Shown: positions 34,562 to 52,400 of the stretch, piece by piece
Position numbering within the stretch: position 1 is the first letter of the stretch
How the letters are laid out: the number at the start of each line of letters is the position of its first letter
DNA from: Phallusia mammillata
Lineage: Eukaryota; Chordata; Ascidiacea; Phlebobranchia; Ascidiidae
Direction: 5' to 3'
Length of the DNA: 64,000 nt
Assembly (NCBI GenBank): GCA_003260075.1
Contig: QLIY01000392.1
Location: 1 to 64,000 of the forward strand
Translations under genes and position numbers: made by a program
Notes under the pieces: generated by a model
Database searches by the model: none
What the model was told of the DNA's origin: nothing
The model's input: only the letters and a program-made list of their open reading frames with translations

Positions 34562-35501
34562 TGTGTTGGGTTGATGATGGGAAAAAATAAGTTAAATGAA
34601 ACTGTTTTCCAACCGCTTTGAAAACTGCAAAACCAGTTCGGACCGCCTAATTAGCCCGAACCCGAAAGTGTACATTTAAAACACTTGAAGCGAACCCGAA
34701 CCCCTGAAAAAATACGTTAACCAGAATCGAACCCCGCCCATATTACAATTGGTTCGTCCCCCTACATGATTTTCGGAAATTGGTTTATGCAGGGTCCCGC
34801 AATTCCCGCAGTTCCGTCTATCTTAACATCCCGTTTTTCCAAAGGTTGGCATGGTAATTGGTAACCAAGAAATCCTTCAGTCGCTCAGTGCGTAAACTTT
34901 TTTCCAAAATTCAAATATTAACACTCATGATAGAAAAAAAATGTTGGATGTACAACTGTAATGTATGTTAGATTTTACTACCTTAAGATTTTACCCGACA
35001 ATTAAGCTAATAATTCAAATTTATGTGCGAGTATTTCTATTTCCCATTGTGCGGTTTTCGCAACCGTCACAGACTCACAGTGTTTACAACCAGGTGAAAA
35101 ATAACACGCTGACGAAAACATTAAAATAAACAACAAATAAAAACGCAGCTACAATACGAAATGTTTACAGCATGATATCCCATTAAAAGCGCAACTGCGC
35201 GTCGTGAAATGGACACGCACATTAACTGGAGTTAAATCAACAGAGTGTGTGGTGTGTGTGTGGAGCATCGCGTGAAAATTGTTGTTTTCGGTATGAATGC
35301 AGTATCTCTCGCCTGACTCAACACATTTTTCCTCCTTCTTTTGTTTCTTATCTTTTTTCGTTACAGGACTACTGCTGCATAAAATGGTTGGAGTTGTGCA
35401 AAAATGTGCCAGTTGTATTGGTACAGTTAACAAAGCTTTAACTTCAATCTTAGTAAAGTGTTAATTTGCCTATTGAGTTGACTACAATCCTTTCAAAAAA
35501 A

Positions 35502-40569
<5,068 letters not shown>

Positions 40570-41628
40570 CTATTTAGTTTTTTCTGTGAAAGCTGCTCAT
40601 ATGTTTGTTAAAACACCTCGTTTGTTAAAATTCGTGCGTACTGCAATGATATACCTTTTAGGTGTTACAATTTTAGCTGCTCTTGAAATTGTTAAATTTG
40701 TTCCTATTTGGGAATGCAAAAAAGTGTGAAGTGCAATCACGATAATCATGCTTATTTTTTAGGCATCACTAAAATCTTTCTTGTAGAAAGGCTTACTTAA
40801 GTACTTTGTTGTACAGTTTTGGCACAATGCACATATTCTACTACGAACCAAGTAAACTATTAATTGCTAACGGTGTCATAACTGTTTACAGCGCAAGTTT
40901 ATACATAGGTTACAATAAACAAAGTTTGAACAAGAGGAATGGAAAAATACTAGAAAATTATGACGTAGATGTTAAAGTGGAAACAGCCTTAACATTTATA
41001 AAAACTGTAAACTATAAATGTCGTTAACAAAACATTCAAATATAAACCTTTGACTCGCTAGCCAGATGTGACTCTTTTGATGGCTCTAGTTTTGGATTTC
41101 TTCAGTAGCCGAGATCATGACAACGTTCTCTAAAAATAATAACTTCAAAGCTAATATTAGGCGATACTTTAAATTTGTTGGCCTGAATAAAAAATGTATG
41201 ATCCCCTTGGACATCGGGGCAATTATCCATCCGTCTGCGCGTCATACCCGAACGAACCAAGATTTTGGGGGATTTCCCCATAACCAGCGTGGTCCAATTT
41301 TTTGGGTGCAGGCCATCAAAAGTCTTTAACCTACTATGTGGGTCGGTGCCTAATAAACACTGAATCTAGACTCTAGAGATTAACACACCAATACCAAATT
41401 CCAGACATCACATCTGTTAGGCATATAGATTGTTTAGAAACGTTTTTTATTATCTCCACTTTAGCACATTGGCGCAGCCAGGGAGGGCATGAGGAGAAAT
41501 GCCACCTCACAATTTTTTGAAGTTGTATACTAAAACACTTTCATTCAGTGTGGTTTTGTCCCTGATCATGGATAACTTGTCGAAAAAATCCCGATTGCCA
41601 AAAATAACTGTTGTCACCGGGTTGTAAG

Positions 41629-41810
41629 CAGTGGTGGGATTCAGCCGGTTCGCACCGGTTCTATACAACTGTCTGACGAAACTTTATAAGATCAGCGAAC
41701 CGGTTAGCATTACTGGTTTCTGTCAATAGACTTTTTGTAACAGAACTTGCTGAAAAATATGAATTTCGTGATAGAACCGGCTGACAACAAATTTGAATCA
41801 CACTATACTG
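41629..41810. mobile_element. 182-bp hAT-type MITE
   Basis: Starts CAGTGGTGGGATTCAGCCGG and ends GAATCACACTATACTG. Duplication GTTGTAAG (41621-41628) / GTTGTAAC (41811-41818), 7/8. Internal GAACCGGTT-like motifs. Confidence 0.75.
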
Positions 41811-41979
41811 GTTGTAACCACAAATATTTATTTTCATGCTTTGTCATGCGTCGGGGATTTTACAGTATTTCGTGCCGTTTGATCCTCACACATTGAAAAA
41901 TGAAAAAAAAATCATGGTTGTCATTAAAACGTTGGACTTTCGCGGACCTGCAGTTCGACCACGCGTCGCTATTCTAAAG

Positions 41980-42198
41980 CAGGGGTCGACAACCTTTTTC
42001 GCACTTTACGGACCGTTTTTGACACTAAAATTTTATTGCGGACTGGTCTTTAAAAAAAACTACAAATATTTAGCAATAAAAACGCTTAAATTAGTTTATT
42101 TTCCCCGTTGTGCGCGGGGAAAAAGTTTCAAGCATTTAACCTGAAAACTATACGGTCCGGTAACGAACTTTTCGCGGACTGGCGGTTGCCGACTACTG
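41980..42198. mobile_element. 219-bp hAT-type MITE
   Basis: Ends CAGGGGTCGACAACCTTTTT and GGCGGTTGCCGACTACTG. Flanks TTCTAAAG and CTCTAAAC agree at 6 of 8 positions. Same family as 8293-8482. Confidence 0.75.
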
Positions 42199-42706
42199 CT
42201 CTAAACTAAAGGACCACCAATTAAACATATGTCAACGAATGTCAATTACCGCCATTGTTTGACCTATGAGCTTACTCATTTTATTATCTGTTCTGTTGAT
42301 ACTTCTTTGTTTTTTGTGAAAGCATTTTTTCTTCGTGAGCAATTAAACCTTGCTTTACCAAATAAAACAACCTGAGGAAACATTCAACCCTAAATTTTAA
42401 TTATATGTTTGCGCTGCTGGTAATTTTTCGAGTGTCCCGGAATTTTGTTTTGTAATTCCCGGAAAATGCAACAAAGACAGACGGGAATCATACTCACCAG
42501 ACCGAATCGACTGAAATAGGACAATGGAAATAGAGTAATGGACTGAATGGATGCACGTTTTTTTAGCATTTTGCCTTTGTTTTGATCAGTTAAATGCTAC
42601 GTTTTGCAAGTATTGAAACTATTTCAGTTTCAGGACCAAGATTTTTCCAGAATTTATCGTATCATAGAACTTTTTCTGTGTTGTTTGGAAAGCTGCAAAT
42701 CCTGCA

Positions 42707-45385
42707 ATGACTAAGAGAAAAGCATCTCATGCTGGAAGTTGGTATTTGGGTTCAGGTAAAAGCTGTTAAACAGTGAAATATGGCAAATATTTTTAACTGA
42801 TTCATTGTGACTCTGTCACCAAGTTTTTAACACCTGTGGGCTATTGTAAACAATCACAACTCTTCCATACTGACCTAATTTTAGTTAGAAAATGGGGTAA
42901 CACTAAAAGCAGTAAATCAACACTAAAAGCAGAAAAGAAAGGAAAAGCAGAAACAAGGGAAATTTGTGTTTTCTAAAAGAGGGAAAAAATATTTCCAGAT
43001 AAAGAGTAAAATTTCTTGTTTCATAAGATTTTAAAATACGAAAAACAGGAAATGTTTCTTTATTTGTTTTTTTGCCGTTCTAGCTCTTAAAAACCATTCG
43101 AAAGTGTTCTAATAGCGTTCTACATTGATTGTGTCAAAATACAGAAAAGACGGGAAATAAACAAATAAAAAACATTTCTTGTTTTTCAGTATTGGACACA
43201 ACACACAATCAATGTAGAACACTAATAGATCACATTCAAATGATTTTTACGAGTTAGAAAGGGGCTCCTCCAAAATACGCAATCTATAAAATGTTGATGG
43301 TTGGGGCTTTTAGGGTCTGGGTAAAGGTTTATAATCAAAATAACACTATAATTTAGTTTTAGATTCCCAGTTTGGACTTAATATTCTCATATGTGTTGAA
43401 AGTGGTACTAGGCACTGTATGGTACCACATGTTAACACTGAGAAAATTAGGTCCAAAAGGTATCTAAATTAAATTATAAAGTTATTTGTATTACAATCCC
43501 TCACCTTGACCCTAAACTTGAAACTTATAGCCATAGATTGCGTATTTTAGAGTAGCCCATTAGAAAGGTATAAAAACAAATAAAGAAACATTTCCCGTTT
43601 TTCTGCTTTTCGTAATGAAACAAGAAATTTTACTCATTTCCTGTTTTTCTGGAATTATTTTTTCCCTGTTTTAGAAAACACCAATTTCCCTTTTTTCTGC
43701 TTTTCCTTTCTTTTCTGCTTTTAGTGCTGATTTCCTGCTTTTCCCTCTTCTGTTTTTCTGCTTTTAGTATGACCCTAGAAAATGCATGGACATCTTGGTC
43801 TGACTCTGAACTCGGAAGTAGTTGGTCTACCTAACACTAAAGCAAACAGGTGCTAGTGAAGGCATCAGAATACATGACTTAAAGTGTATTTCTAGGAAGT
43901 CAACTGAATAAACAGCTTGGTCAATGGCTTGAGGATGCCAGCACATCAAATCATGGCCCTGCCAAAGTCATCATATCACCTCATGCAGGTTACACCTATT
44001 GTGGATCATGCGCTGCACATGCATATAAACAGATCAACTCCGCTCAAGTGTAAGTTTGAAATTTATCACATGACCAAAAGTGTAATTATTGTCAGTTTTT
44101 TTTTGCCAATTTTAATTTTATTTTTATTCAGGCAAAGAGTGTTCATTCTTGGGCCTTCACATCATGTTTACCTTCAAGATTGTGCACTATCTTCAGCGAA
44201 AACCTATAAAACACCACTGTATGATCTTGCAATTGATCAAAGCAGTAGGTTTTCAAAGTATTTATACTTAGATACATGGGTTTGTGTTAATTGCAATTTT
44301 TGTCAGTTTGTGAGGAGCTTTATTCAACCGGAAAGTTTCAAACCATGAGTATGCAAACTGATGAAGATGAACACAGTATTGAAATGCAATTACCTTTTAT
44401 AGCCAAAGTTATGGAAAGGTAAATAGATTTACAAATGATTTGAACTTACACCTTGTCAACACTTTGTATGTTGTACCTCATACACACAGAAAGCAGGGAA
44501 GTTTCACTATTATTCCAGTTCTGGTTGGAAGTTTAAAACAAGAAACAGAACAAGAATATGGAAGATTGTTCAGCAAGTACCTGAAGGATCCCTGCAATGT
44601 GTTTGTAATATCATCTGATTTCTGCCATTGGGGTAATTTGTGATGCTGTTGTACTTTGGGATGTAAAGCACTCATAACACTTGTTTTTCAGGACGCCGGT
44701 TTAGATATATTCATTATGAACCTGAACATGGAGAAATACACAAGTCAATTGAAGCTTTAGATAAACAGGTATGGAATTTAGGTTTTTAATATGATTGTAA
44801 AATACTGTAATTTAAACATTTGCTATTTTAGGGAATGAAACTAATTGAAGCCTTGGACCCTGAAGGATTTTACTCTTATCTACAGAAATACAAAAACACC
44901 ATATGTGGTAGACATCCAATTGCAGTAATGCTTAATGTAAGTTGTTTTGTGCAGTAACTCCTGAGACAAAATGATTTTTCTTGCAAAGTTAGTTTACAAT
45001 TGTTACTGTATTGAGCCAACTTTAAACTTCAGTACTATTAATATATTGTTATGTTAGTTTTTATTATCCAAAGTCTCAATGATCAAAAATAAAACATGAT
45101 TTAAAAAAGGGCCAGAACAGTGGTTAAGAGATTTTTGTGTGGCACATGTTTATCTCTAGGAACTACTGATACACATTGCTACTATTAGGTTAAATTCTTT
45201 AAAACAAGAATTAAAAAGGCATGTTTATGAACTCTATGCTATATTTTCAGGCTGTCAAAACTTTATTAAGTAGCAATGGAATACAACTGCAGTTCAAATT
45301 TTTGGATTACAAGCAATCCAGCAAATGTCAAGATGACAGTGACAGTTCGGTTAGCTATGCAGCTGGTTCACTTGTTGTCTTATGA
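42707..45385 (+). CDS. MEMO1: Protein MEMO1 (mediator of ErbB2-driven motility)
   Basis: MEMO1 is a small conserved cytosolic protein with a nonheme dioxygenase-like fold, linked to receptor tyrosine kinase signalling, microtubule capture and copper/iron handling. Exons: 42707-42755, 43896-44049, 44132-44244, 44307-44418, 44490-44632, 44692-44768, 44832-44936, 45251-45385 (TGA); 295 residues against 297 in human. Recognised segments: [22 protein letters not shown] (His 46), [69 protein letters not shown] (Cys about 241) and the C-terminal [13 protein letters not shown]. The metal-site His/His/Cys positions are present. Exon 4 to 5 joining (AAGCA|GTAGGT to TTTGTGAGG) gives [11 protein letters not shown], which fits the family. 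Intron 1 contains a foldback transposon. AATAAA occurs about 0.4 kb past the stop. Confidence 0.93.
42895..43775. mobile_element. Foldback (MULE-like) element with long inverted arms
   Basis: Ends GGGTAACACTAAAAGC and GCTTTTAGTATGACCC. Arms of about 200 bp pair at positions 42895-43120 with 43555-43775. Inside, CAAAATACGCAATCTAT (43272) pairs with ATAGATTGCGTATTTT (43534). Perfect 9-bp duplication TAGAAAATG at 42886-42894 and 43776-43784. A 9-bp duplication with long arms is typical of Mutator-type elements. No transposase frame. Lies in MEMO1 intron 1. Confidence 0.8.
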
Positions 45386-46491
45386 TGAAATATCTGAACA
45401 AAACCAACTTAGGACATGTTTGTTTTTACATATTTTTCTTGACTAGGATTCATTTGAAGGTACAGAGTACCATGACTGACATTGCTGAAGCTGTCATTTT
45501 TTGCTTTATGTATTTCTGTGGTGATTGTTGTTGTTCGTATTTGTAACACGTGCAAAGAACATACCTTGCAAACATGGTCTCAAAGTAAAGTATGTAACAT
45601 AGACGTTGGGGAAGAAGGTAACATAAAACTTATTTGCACTTGCAAAAGTGACTAGGAGTCGTTTCAAATCGGTCCACTTCAGTAGAAGAAAATGTTTAGA
45701 ATGGTAGTATTGTCCGGATGTAATGTCAAGTGCAAATGTAAAGGTAGTAGTTGTCAAACTTTTAAAACATGTGGTGCACTTTGCAGACTGAAAACCAATA
45801 GTTCAAAATAAATACGTAACAACTTCCATACTGTGGGTTTAAGTGGTTTTTGTGACAAAAAAGTTCGACTTTACGTGTTTTAAATTTGGATGGGTGTGCG
45901 TTAAAAAGCACGACCAAATAGACTTATTTAATTTGGCGAGCCGGTTATTATTTCCCTCGAAAACAAACAAACCACATGGTGGCGCGATATACACTGACTT
46001 TGCAATTGACTTGTGCCGAAACTGTAAACAGGGCACTTAGTTACTGTTTTGACATTTTGCAGTGGGACAAGTCAAATATTTAAGTTAAGCAGCGGTAGGT
46101 TTTAACAGTAAAAGCGTGTTTGTGTTGGTCACTCATTTCACTTGGTAATGGTGCTTTATTGAACGTATTTTTGGCAGAACAACGAATAACAAAAAACTGT
46201 GCATTGTGTATAATGTGGAACATGCAAATATTTGCATAGCATTTCAGTTTTAAGGCATGCAGTACATTTTGTGCAATAAATCAGCATGCTGTAATATTGG
46301 AAGGTAGTTTGTTTTTTTTGAAGGTTTTACTTTTTCCACAATTTTGCGAATGAAAATGGTGTGGAAAATAGTTTATTTTTGGTAACAGTGTATTCATCAC
46401 AAAACCCAACTACTGTTATTTTTTCCAAGAACAAGTTTCATATTCAATAGGCCGAAATATTTTTGTTAAAGTGTAAATGAGTTGAGTATAC
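45386..46491. other. MEMO1 3' region and PPP2R5 promoter region
   Basis: No additional gene recognised. An AATAAA near 45.8 kb is a candidate MEMO1 polyadenylation signal. Confidence 0.5.
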
Positions 46492-49400
46492 ATGAAAGAG
46501 GTTAAAAGCGTTTCGGCGCCAGCCATGGATCATGAAACACCATTCAATCGTAAATCTCTACACAAGCAATCTTCCCAAAGACGATCACAGAGCTCATCAA
46601 ACTTTAACAAAGAAAAAAAAATTGAACTCAAGGCATTACCTCAACTGAAAGGTGGGTTAAAGTGAGATTGATTAATTGGGATAATACTGATAACTTTTAT
46701 TGGCTCCCTTTCCTGGGTGGGATGTATTGTTTCGTTGTTGTTTTTTGCTTTTTCTTGAGGCACATCAAACTTCACTTGGCTACACACCATTGTCAAAGTG
46801 CAATTTACCTTGACTTTGCAATCTGGGCTGCACCATTATAATATTCGCGAATCTTGTGCATCTACATCAGGGATGGGCAAACTACGGCCCGTGGGCAGTA
46901 TGCGGCCCGCCAAATGTTAACAAATTTTAAAGAGAAAGTTACTGAGCAACGCTGAATAGTATTATAAGCACAGGCGTAGAGTTTTAAAATGCCGGGGGTG
47001 CGAATTGCCGATACCTATACCATGTGCAGTATCTGTACCCGTGCCATACTTACTTTGGAACTAAACACAGATACTTTTTATGTGATTTAGCATGTTGTTT
47101 CTGCCACGTTATTTTACAAATCGTCACTTGACACAATTTCTTCATTCGAAAGGTAAATAAAAGTAAAAGCGATTCACGTTTTCAAATACAACCCACGGGG
47201 GGGGGGCTGCTTTAGCCTGTTGTTTCTGTCATGTTATTATGCAAGTCGTCACCTGACACAATTTCTTCGTTTGATAAAAGTAAAAGCGATTAACATTTTT
47301 AAATACAGCCCACTTTGCATTGTTGACGCCAAAACTTTGGTCACTTTGGATTAAGTTTGGGTCGTTGCATTACTTTGCAAACGGACAAAAAACGGCTTCA
47401 GAATCGTTAACACAGAACCGCACAACACCTAAAGATGGATACTAAAAGCGGCTCGCCTTGTTTAATGTTGGCGCAAGGAATTTATTAACAAAAAAATGTG
47501 CTTGTTTAAATGCTTGTTTATTTTGAAACAATTACAATTGTAGCGTTTCAACCAATGTTTGTCCCGTCATGTGACAACAAACGTATTTGCACATAACTGA
47601 AAATATGCTATGTGAATATTTTGCTTTAGGCTTTTGATCCCCTTATTGTGTGCAAACAAAAACAGGCACCACAATCGTCACAATACAGATTAAGATGTCA
47701 TAAACAGTGAGCTTCGTTTAGCTAAACTTATGCACCAAGTTAGAAATTATTAATCTGAGCATTTTAGGTGGCTTTAAATGGTATTTTAATGATATAAACC
47801 AAATTCTTTACACCAGTTATTTTAAAACAAAAACAAATACTATGCGGCCCCATAAGATTAAGAACTTTTGAATGCGGCCCTTGCACTGAAAAGTTTGCCC
47901 CACCCCTGATCTACATGCTCGACATGGCGTTTGCCTTGGTGAGATGGTCAGTATACTCCTGGTATGGTGTCTTTGTCAATGGCTTGTTTCAACGCTGGTT
48001 TGTTTCATATGTGTGGTCAGCAAAGGGTGCTTCAACTTTTTTAAATTTATCCATTACTTGTCCGAAGTTGATCCTCACAAAGTTTGAACTTGTCTGACCC
48101 ACATATTTACCCAATGACAAAAAAATAATAAAAACTATAAAAATAGTTAGGTACATGATCCAGGAGTTTCATACTTCATTAGTTTGTGCATTTCTGTGGT
48201 TACAGTTTGTATTTTAATTTCAATCTCTCAGTTGTACAGCTGGTTGCATCCTTATTCGCCAAAAAATTATGTGTGCTTAAAACTAGGGTTGGCAAGTCAG
48301 TCAATTGATTCGTCAACTGATCAGCATCATATTTGACCAGCCAAATACTATTTTTTAAAACAAAAAAATTCTTGGACTTGTGTTGTGGTTGTTGGAAAGG
48401 GTAAAACGAGTAGAGTTCAAGTAAAAAACTATAGGGCATAAATTTGTTTCAATTAGGTGTGTGGCAAGTCCATGTAGATGTATTTTGTTCATATAAAATG
48501 AATGAGCAAAACAACTGGGACAAGCCCTTAGTTTGTGGTTAAGTTCTGATGTATATTAAACTTTTCAAGGTTTGCAGCACAGTTAAGAAATTTAGAAAAC
48601 TTCTAGCACCGCTTCTTTTTGGGCAGTATATATAAAATCTAGGCCGACAATACTTTTTTTGGTATTTGGCTTATAATTACTCTGAAAGGATTGTTTTGGA
48701 TTAAAATTATGTGTTACAGGCCAAGTAGACATGAGGGATAAAAAAAAGAATGGCTTGTTTCGCAGTTGGAAAAGCATGTGAAATAATATCAGCTGAACAT
48801 TTCTCATTTCTCAAATAAATGTATATGTGTTCGCCTTTATATTCATTATACTTATGGTTCATAATAAGATTTAGCTTCCAACTTTTAACTGAAAGTGCAT
48901 TTTCATAAGGTTTATTGTTGACGGATATTTAACCAGTTCATTGACAAAATTTCATTTGACATGCCAAATACCCAACCCTACTGGACACTAACTGTCACAA
49001 AGTTTTAAAAGTTATATCTTTTAGTTCATAGCACATCTGTGCACATATTTTTTGACTATGACTGGGTGCAACCCGATTTATATAATGGTGCTGTCACATG
49101 TAGAACTGAAAGAATTTTTACAAATGTATGTTAAAGAATAGTAACACTACATAATGAAAATTGCCTGAGCAAAAATGAACTGTCAGTTAGCTTGTATAGA
49201 GCGAATATGTTTTATTGCAGACATTTTAACCATTGGCTCATTATTATCATTGCAAAACTTTTTGTCCGCAAGTTATATATTCAGGGTTGCCATCAACATG
49301 GACAGCAAACTTAGGATAACCAAAAAATAATTTTTCACATGAAACAAAACAAACATTTTTGAACAAATCTTTTCATTACACGAGCAATGACATATCACAG

Positions 49401-52400
49401 CCATATTTTTGGCCGGAAAATCTGTTCCACTCCTTGTTTGTAGCACAGGTGTAAGTTAACTTTTACTTTTAGCAGGGATTTAATCGTCATTTGACCATGT
49501 CTGTTTCTTGTAATTGTTAAAAATAGGGTAGGATAAACTAAGGACTCAAGTCAAAAACAAGGACGTTTCTTAAAAATAGAGAAAACAATACATTGCTAGG
49601 ACATTAACGTTTAAATTAAGGACAAAACTTGGAAATAAGGGCAGTATGGTAACCCTGTATAATCAGCTATATATTTCATTTTGGTAATGATAAATCAAGT
49701 ACTGTATATATGAAATCAAATGTTTTGTAGTGTTTTACTATTGGCTATTTGTAAATCTGCAAGGTGCCCTTTTCAGCAAATTACAAGATGTGGGTGCACA
49801 GGACAGTGCTTGAACCTCATCTTAGTTGTTACCAAATGCAGTTTTTCCGATCGCACAAAATAAATATTTTCTGCAAAAGTTTTTTTTGTTTTGGTTTATT
49901 CTGTAGAGTGTGTGGTCCAATCAAAAATAGTTGGGAAACACTGACTTAATATATTCCATATTGTTTGTTCAAACTTTTGGGGTTTACTGTTTGATTTGTT
50001 TTATTTTTCATGATAAATAATTTCAAAATGACATGTATATTTTAATACCCATTCCAGATGCCTCACCTACTGAACAGACTGAACTTTTCTGTAAAAAACT
50101 TCAGCAGGGATGTGTTATTTTTAACTTCATGGACGTCATAACAGATCTCCAGGTTGGTTTTACGCAGTTTGTTTGATCAATTTGTCTTTTCCAAAGTTGT
50201 TAAAGCACCACATGGCACATATATATAATTCTAAGTCCTTCAAAACTATCAAATTCACCTGTTCAGTGCAATATTTCATAACAAATCAAAACAAGCAAAT
50301 CCATTTTAGTGCATTACAAAAGACGCACAAAATCATTTTGTTTGAAATCACATATTCAGGAATTTTGGTCAAAATCCTTTTGAAAGTTCAATTATTCTTT
50401 TTTTAAGGGAAAAGAGATTAAAAGAGCCTGTCTCAATGAACTTATTGACTACGTCTCAACCGCTCATGGTGTCTTGACAGAATCTGTATATCCACAAATC
50501 ATTGAAATGGTAACATTTTCATATGTTTTATCATAAAAAAGTAGGATAGCTCAAATATTTGGCAAGGAATACTGCAAGTGCTTTTGACTCTAAATTGTTG
50601 ACGGGGGGGGGGCAGTTAATCATAAAAAAGTAGGATAGCTCATATATTTGGCAAGGAATACTGCAAGTGCTTTTGACTCTAAATTGTTGACAAAAGCATA
50701 AGAATTTTTACCATTAAACAACTGAGGTTTTTTATAGATCTCAAAAAATATTTTGCGGACTTTACCACCTCCTGAGCGAGCAGAGTACGACCCTGAAGAA
50801 GATGATCCAACATTAGAAGCATCATGGCCACATTTGCAGGTGTGTAGTAATCTTTAAAACTCTCATTTTATAAATTTTGGGTTAAAAAGTTGCCATTTTT
50901 AATCAGCTTGTCTACGAGTTTTTTCTGAGAATCATGGAATCGACCGAATTTCAACCGTCAATTGCAAAGAAATTCATTGATCAAAAATTTGTTTTGAAAG
51001 TAAGTGTATCTTATGCTAAGTTTATAACTCTGTTTGCAACAACAGAGTCAACTGTGAACCAGATTTTTATATGTTACCACTAGTATGTTTAAATTATTCC
51101 AATGACAAAAGTTTTGCTTGTTTATAGCTACTTGAGTTGTTTGCTAGTGAAGATCCAAGAGAAAGGGATTTTTTAAAAACTGTACTGCATAGAATTTATG
51201 GAAAGTTCTTAGGACTGAGAGCATTTATCAGACGAAACATCAACAACATTTTTCTTACGTAAGTTTTTTCATGTAATCTTACAAAATGCATGTTCTTTTT
51301 TACATCACAATGCTGGTTAGTATCAAAAGTATAGATTGCGTAAAAGTTAAATGTGTTTTCCAGATTTATTTATGAGAGTGAACAATTTGCTGGTGTTCCT
51401 GAACTCCTTGAAATTTTAGGAAGGTAAGTGTTGTAAAAGCGTTTGAAAAGCGCATTTTCAATATTTATCACCTTTAAATGAATTTTTAGCATAATCAATG
51501 GATTTGCGCTTCCTTTAAAAACTGAGCACCGTCAATTTCTAACGAAAGTTCTCTTGCCACTGCATAAAACCCGGGCACTCTCCATGTTTCATGCTCAGGT
51601 AAGATCAGACCAAACTAACCACATAGAAGAATATTTAAACCACTGAATTATACATAGACCTAATCAATTAACTGTTTTTAGCTGGCTTACTGTGTTGTGC
51701 AGTTCATAGAGAAGGATTCATCACTCACCCAGCCAGTAAGTCCTTTGTGCTTGGTATGAGGAAATCTAGAATGCCTTGACAGTTATCAGATAATGTTACA
51801 AAAGCTCGACCAATTTTCATTTCATATTACTATTGTATGTTGTACTTATCTGATGACAGTTACAAACCACAATCCAGGTTTCCTTAGAAGTAGCAAGCAC
51901 AGATTGCTACATACTGATAACATTAAGCTCACCATACACTTACTGATTATCTTTTAATGTTATTGCAAGATTAATGTTACACACAATTATTTTGAGACAA
52001 GAATAAAGAAAACTTTTACTATTGTTTGGCTCAAAGTTGAAGCACACATTAATCATGATCTATATGTATGTTAGATGTACAATTTCTATTTGGCAAACAG
52101 GATAAGTAAATGTGTCAAGGGCTAGATCATGTAGTTATCACATATACTGTTGCCATTACATGCCCCCCTTTTGTCTTGATCCAAACACTGTGTACACTAA
52201 AAGTGTATAAAGACAGGCCTTCTATTGTTGGATTGCCAATGAATGAATGAAATGTCTTTGTGAGGAGCATACTACTACAATCAGGTTTTCATTGCTGAAA
52301 CCTTTCACTGTGCAAGTGACTTGTACTAAAATACAATAAACTTTGCAAGTTTCAGAAACTGAGATGTCCAACCAAGGCGATATGTGGTTGCCTTATCTCC

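Larger units (their letters stand above)
31622..35501. other. Divergent intergenic region, TTC6 / phospho-lyase
   Basis: No gene recognised. It contains a duplicated block at 32560-32679, a four-copy GTTGA repeat, an interspersed repeat, one inverted-repeat MITE and AT-rich sequence. Promoters for both flanking genes should lie here, but no clear element could be picked out. Confidence 0.5.
40570..42706. other. Intergenic region between phospho-lyase and MEMO1
   Basis: Holds two short hAT MITEs. Open frames just after the phospho-lyase stop (40.5-41.0 kb) are AT-rich and show no conserved motif. Confidence 0.5.
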
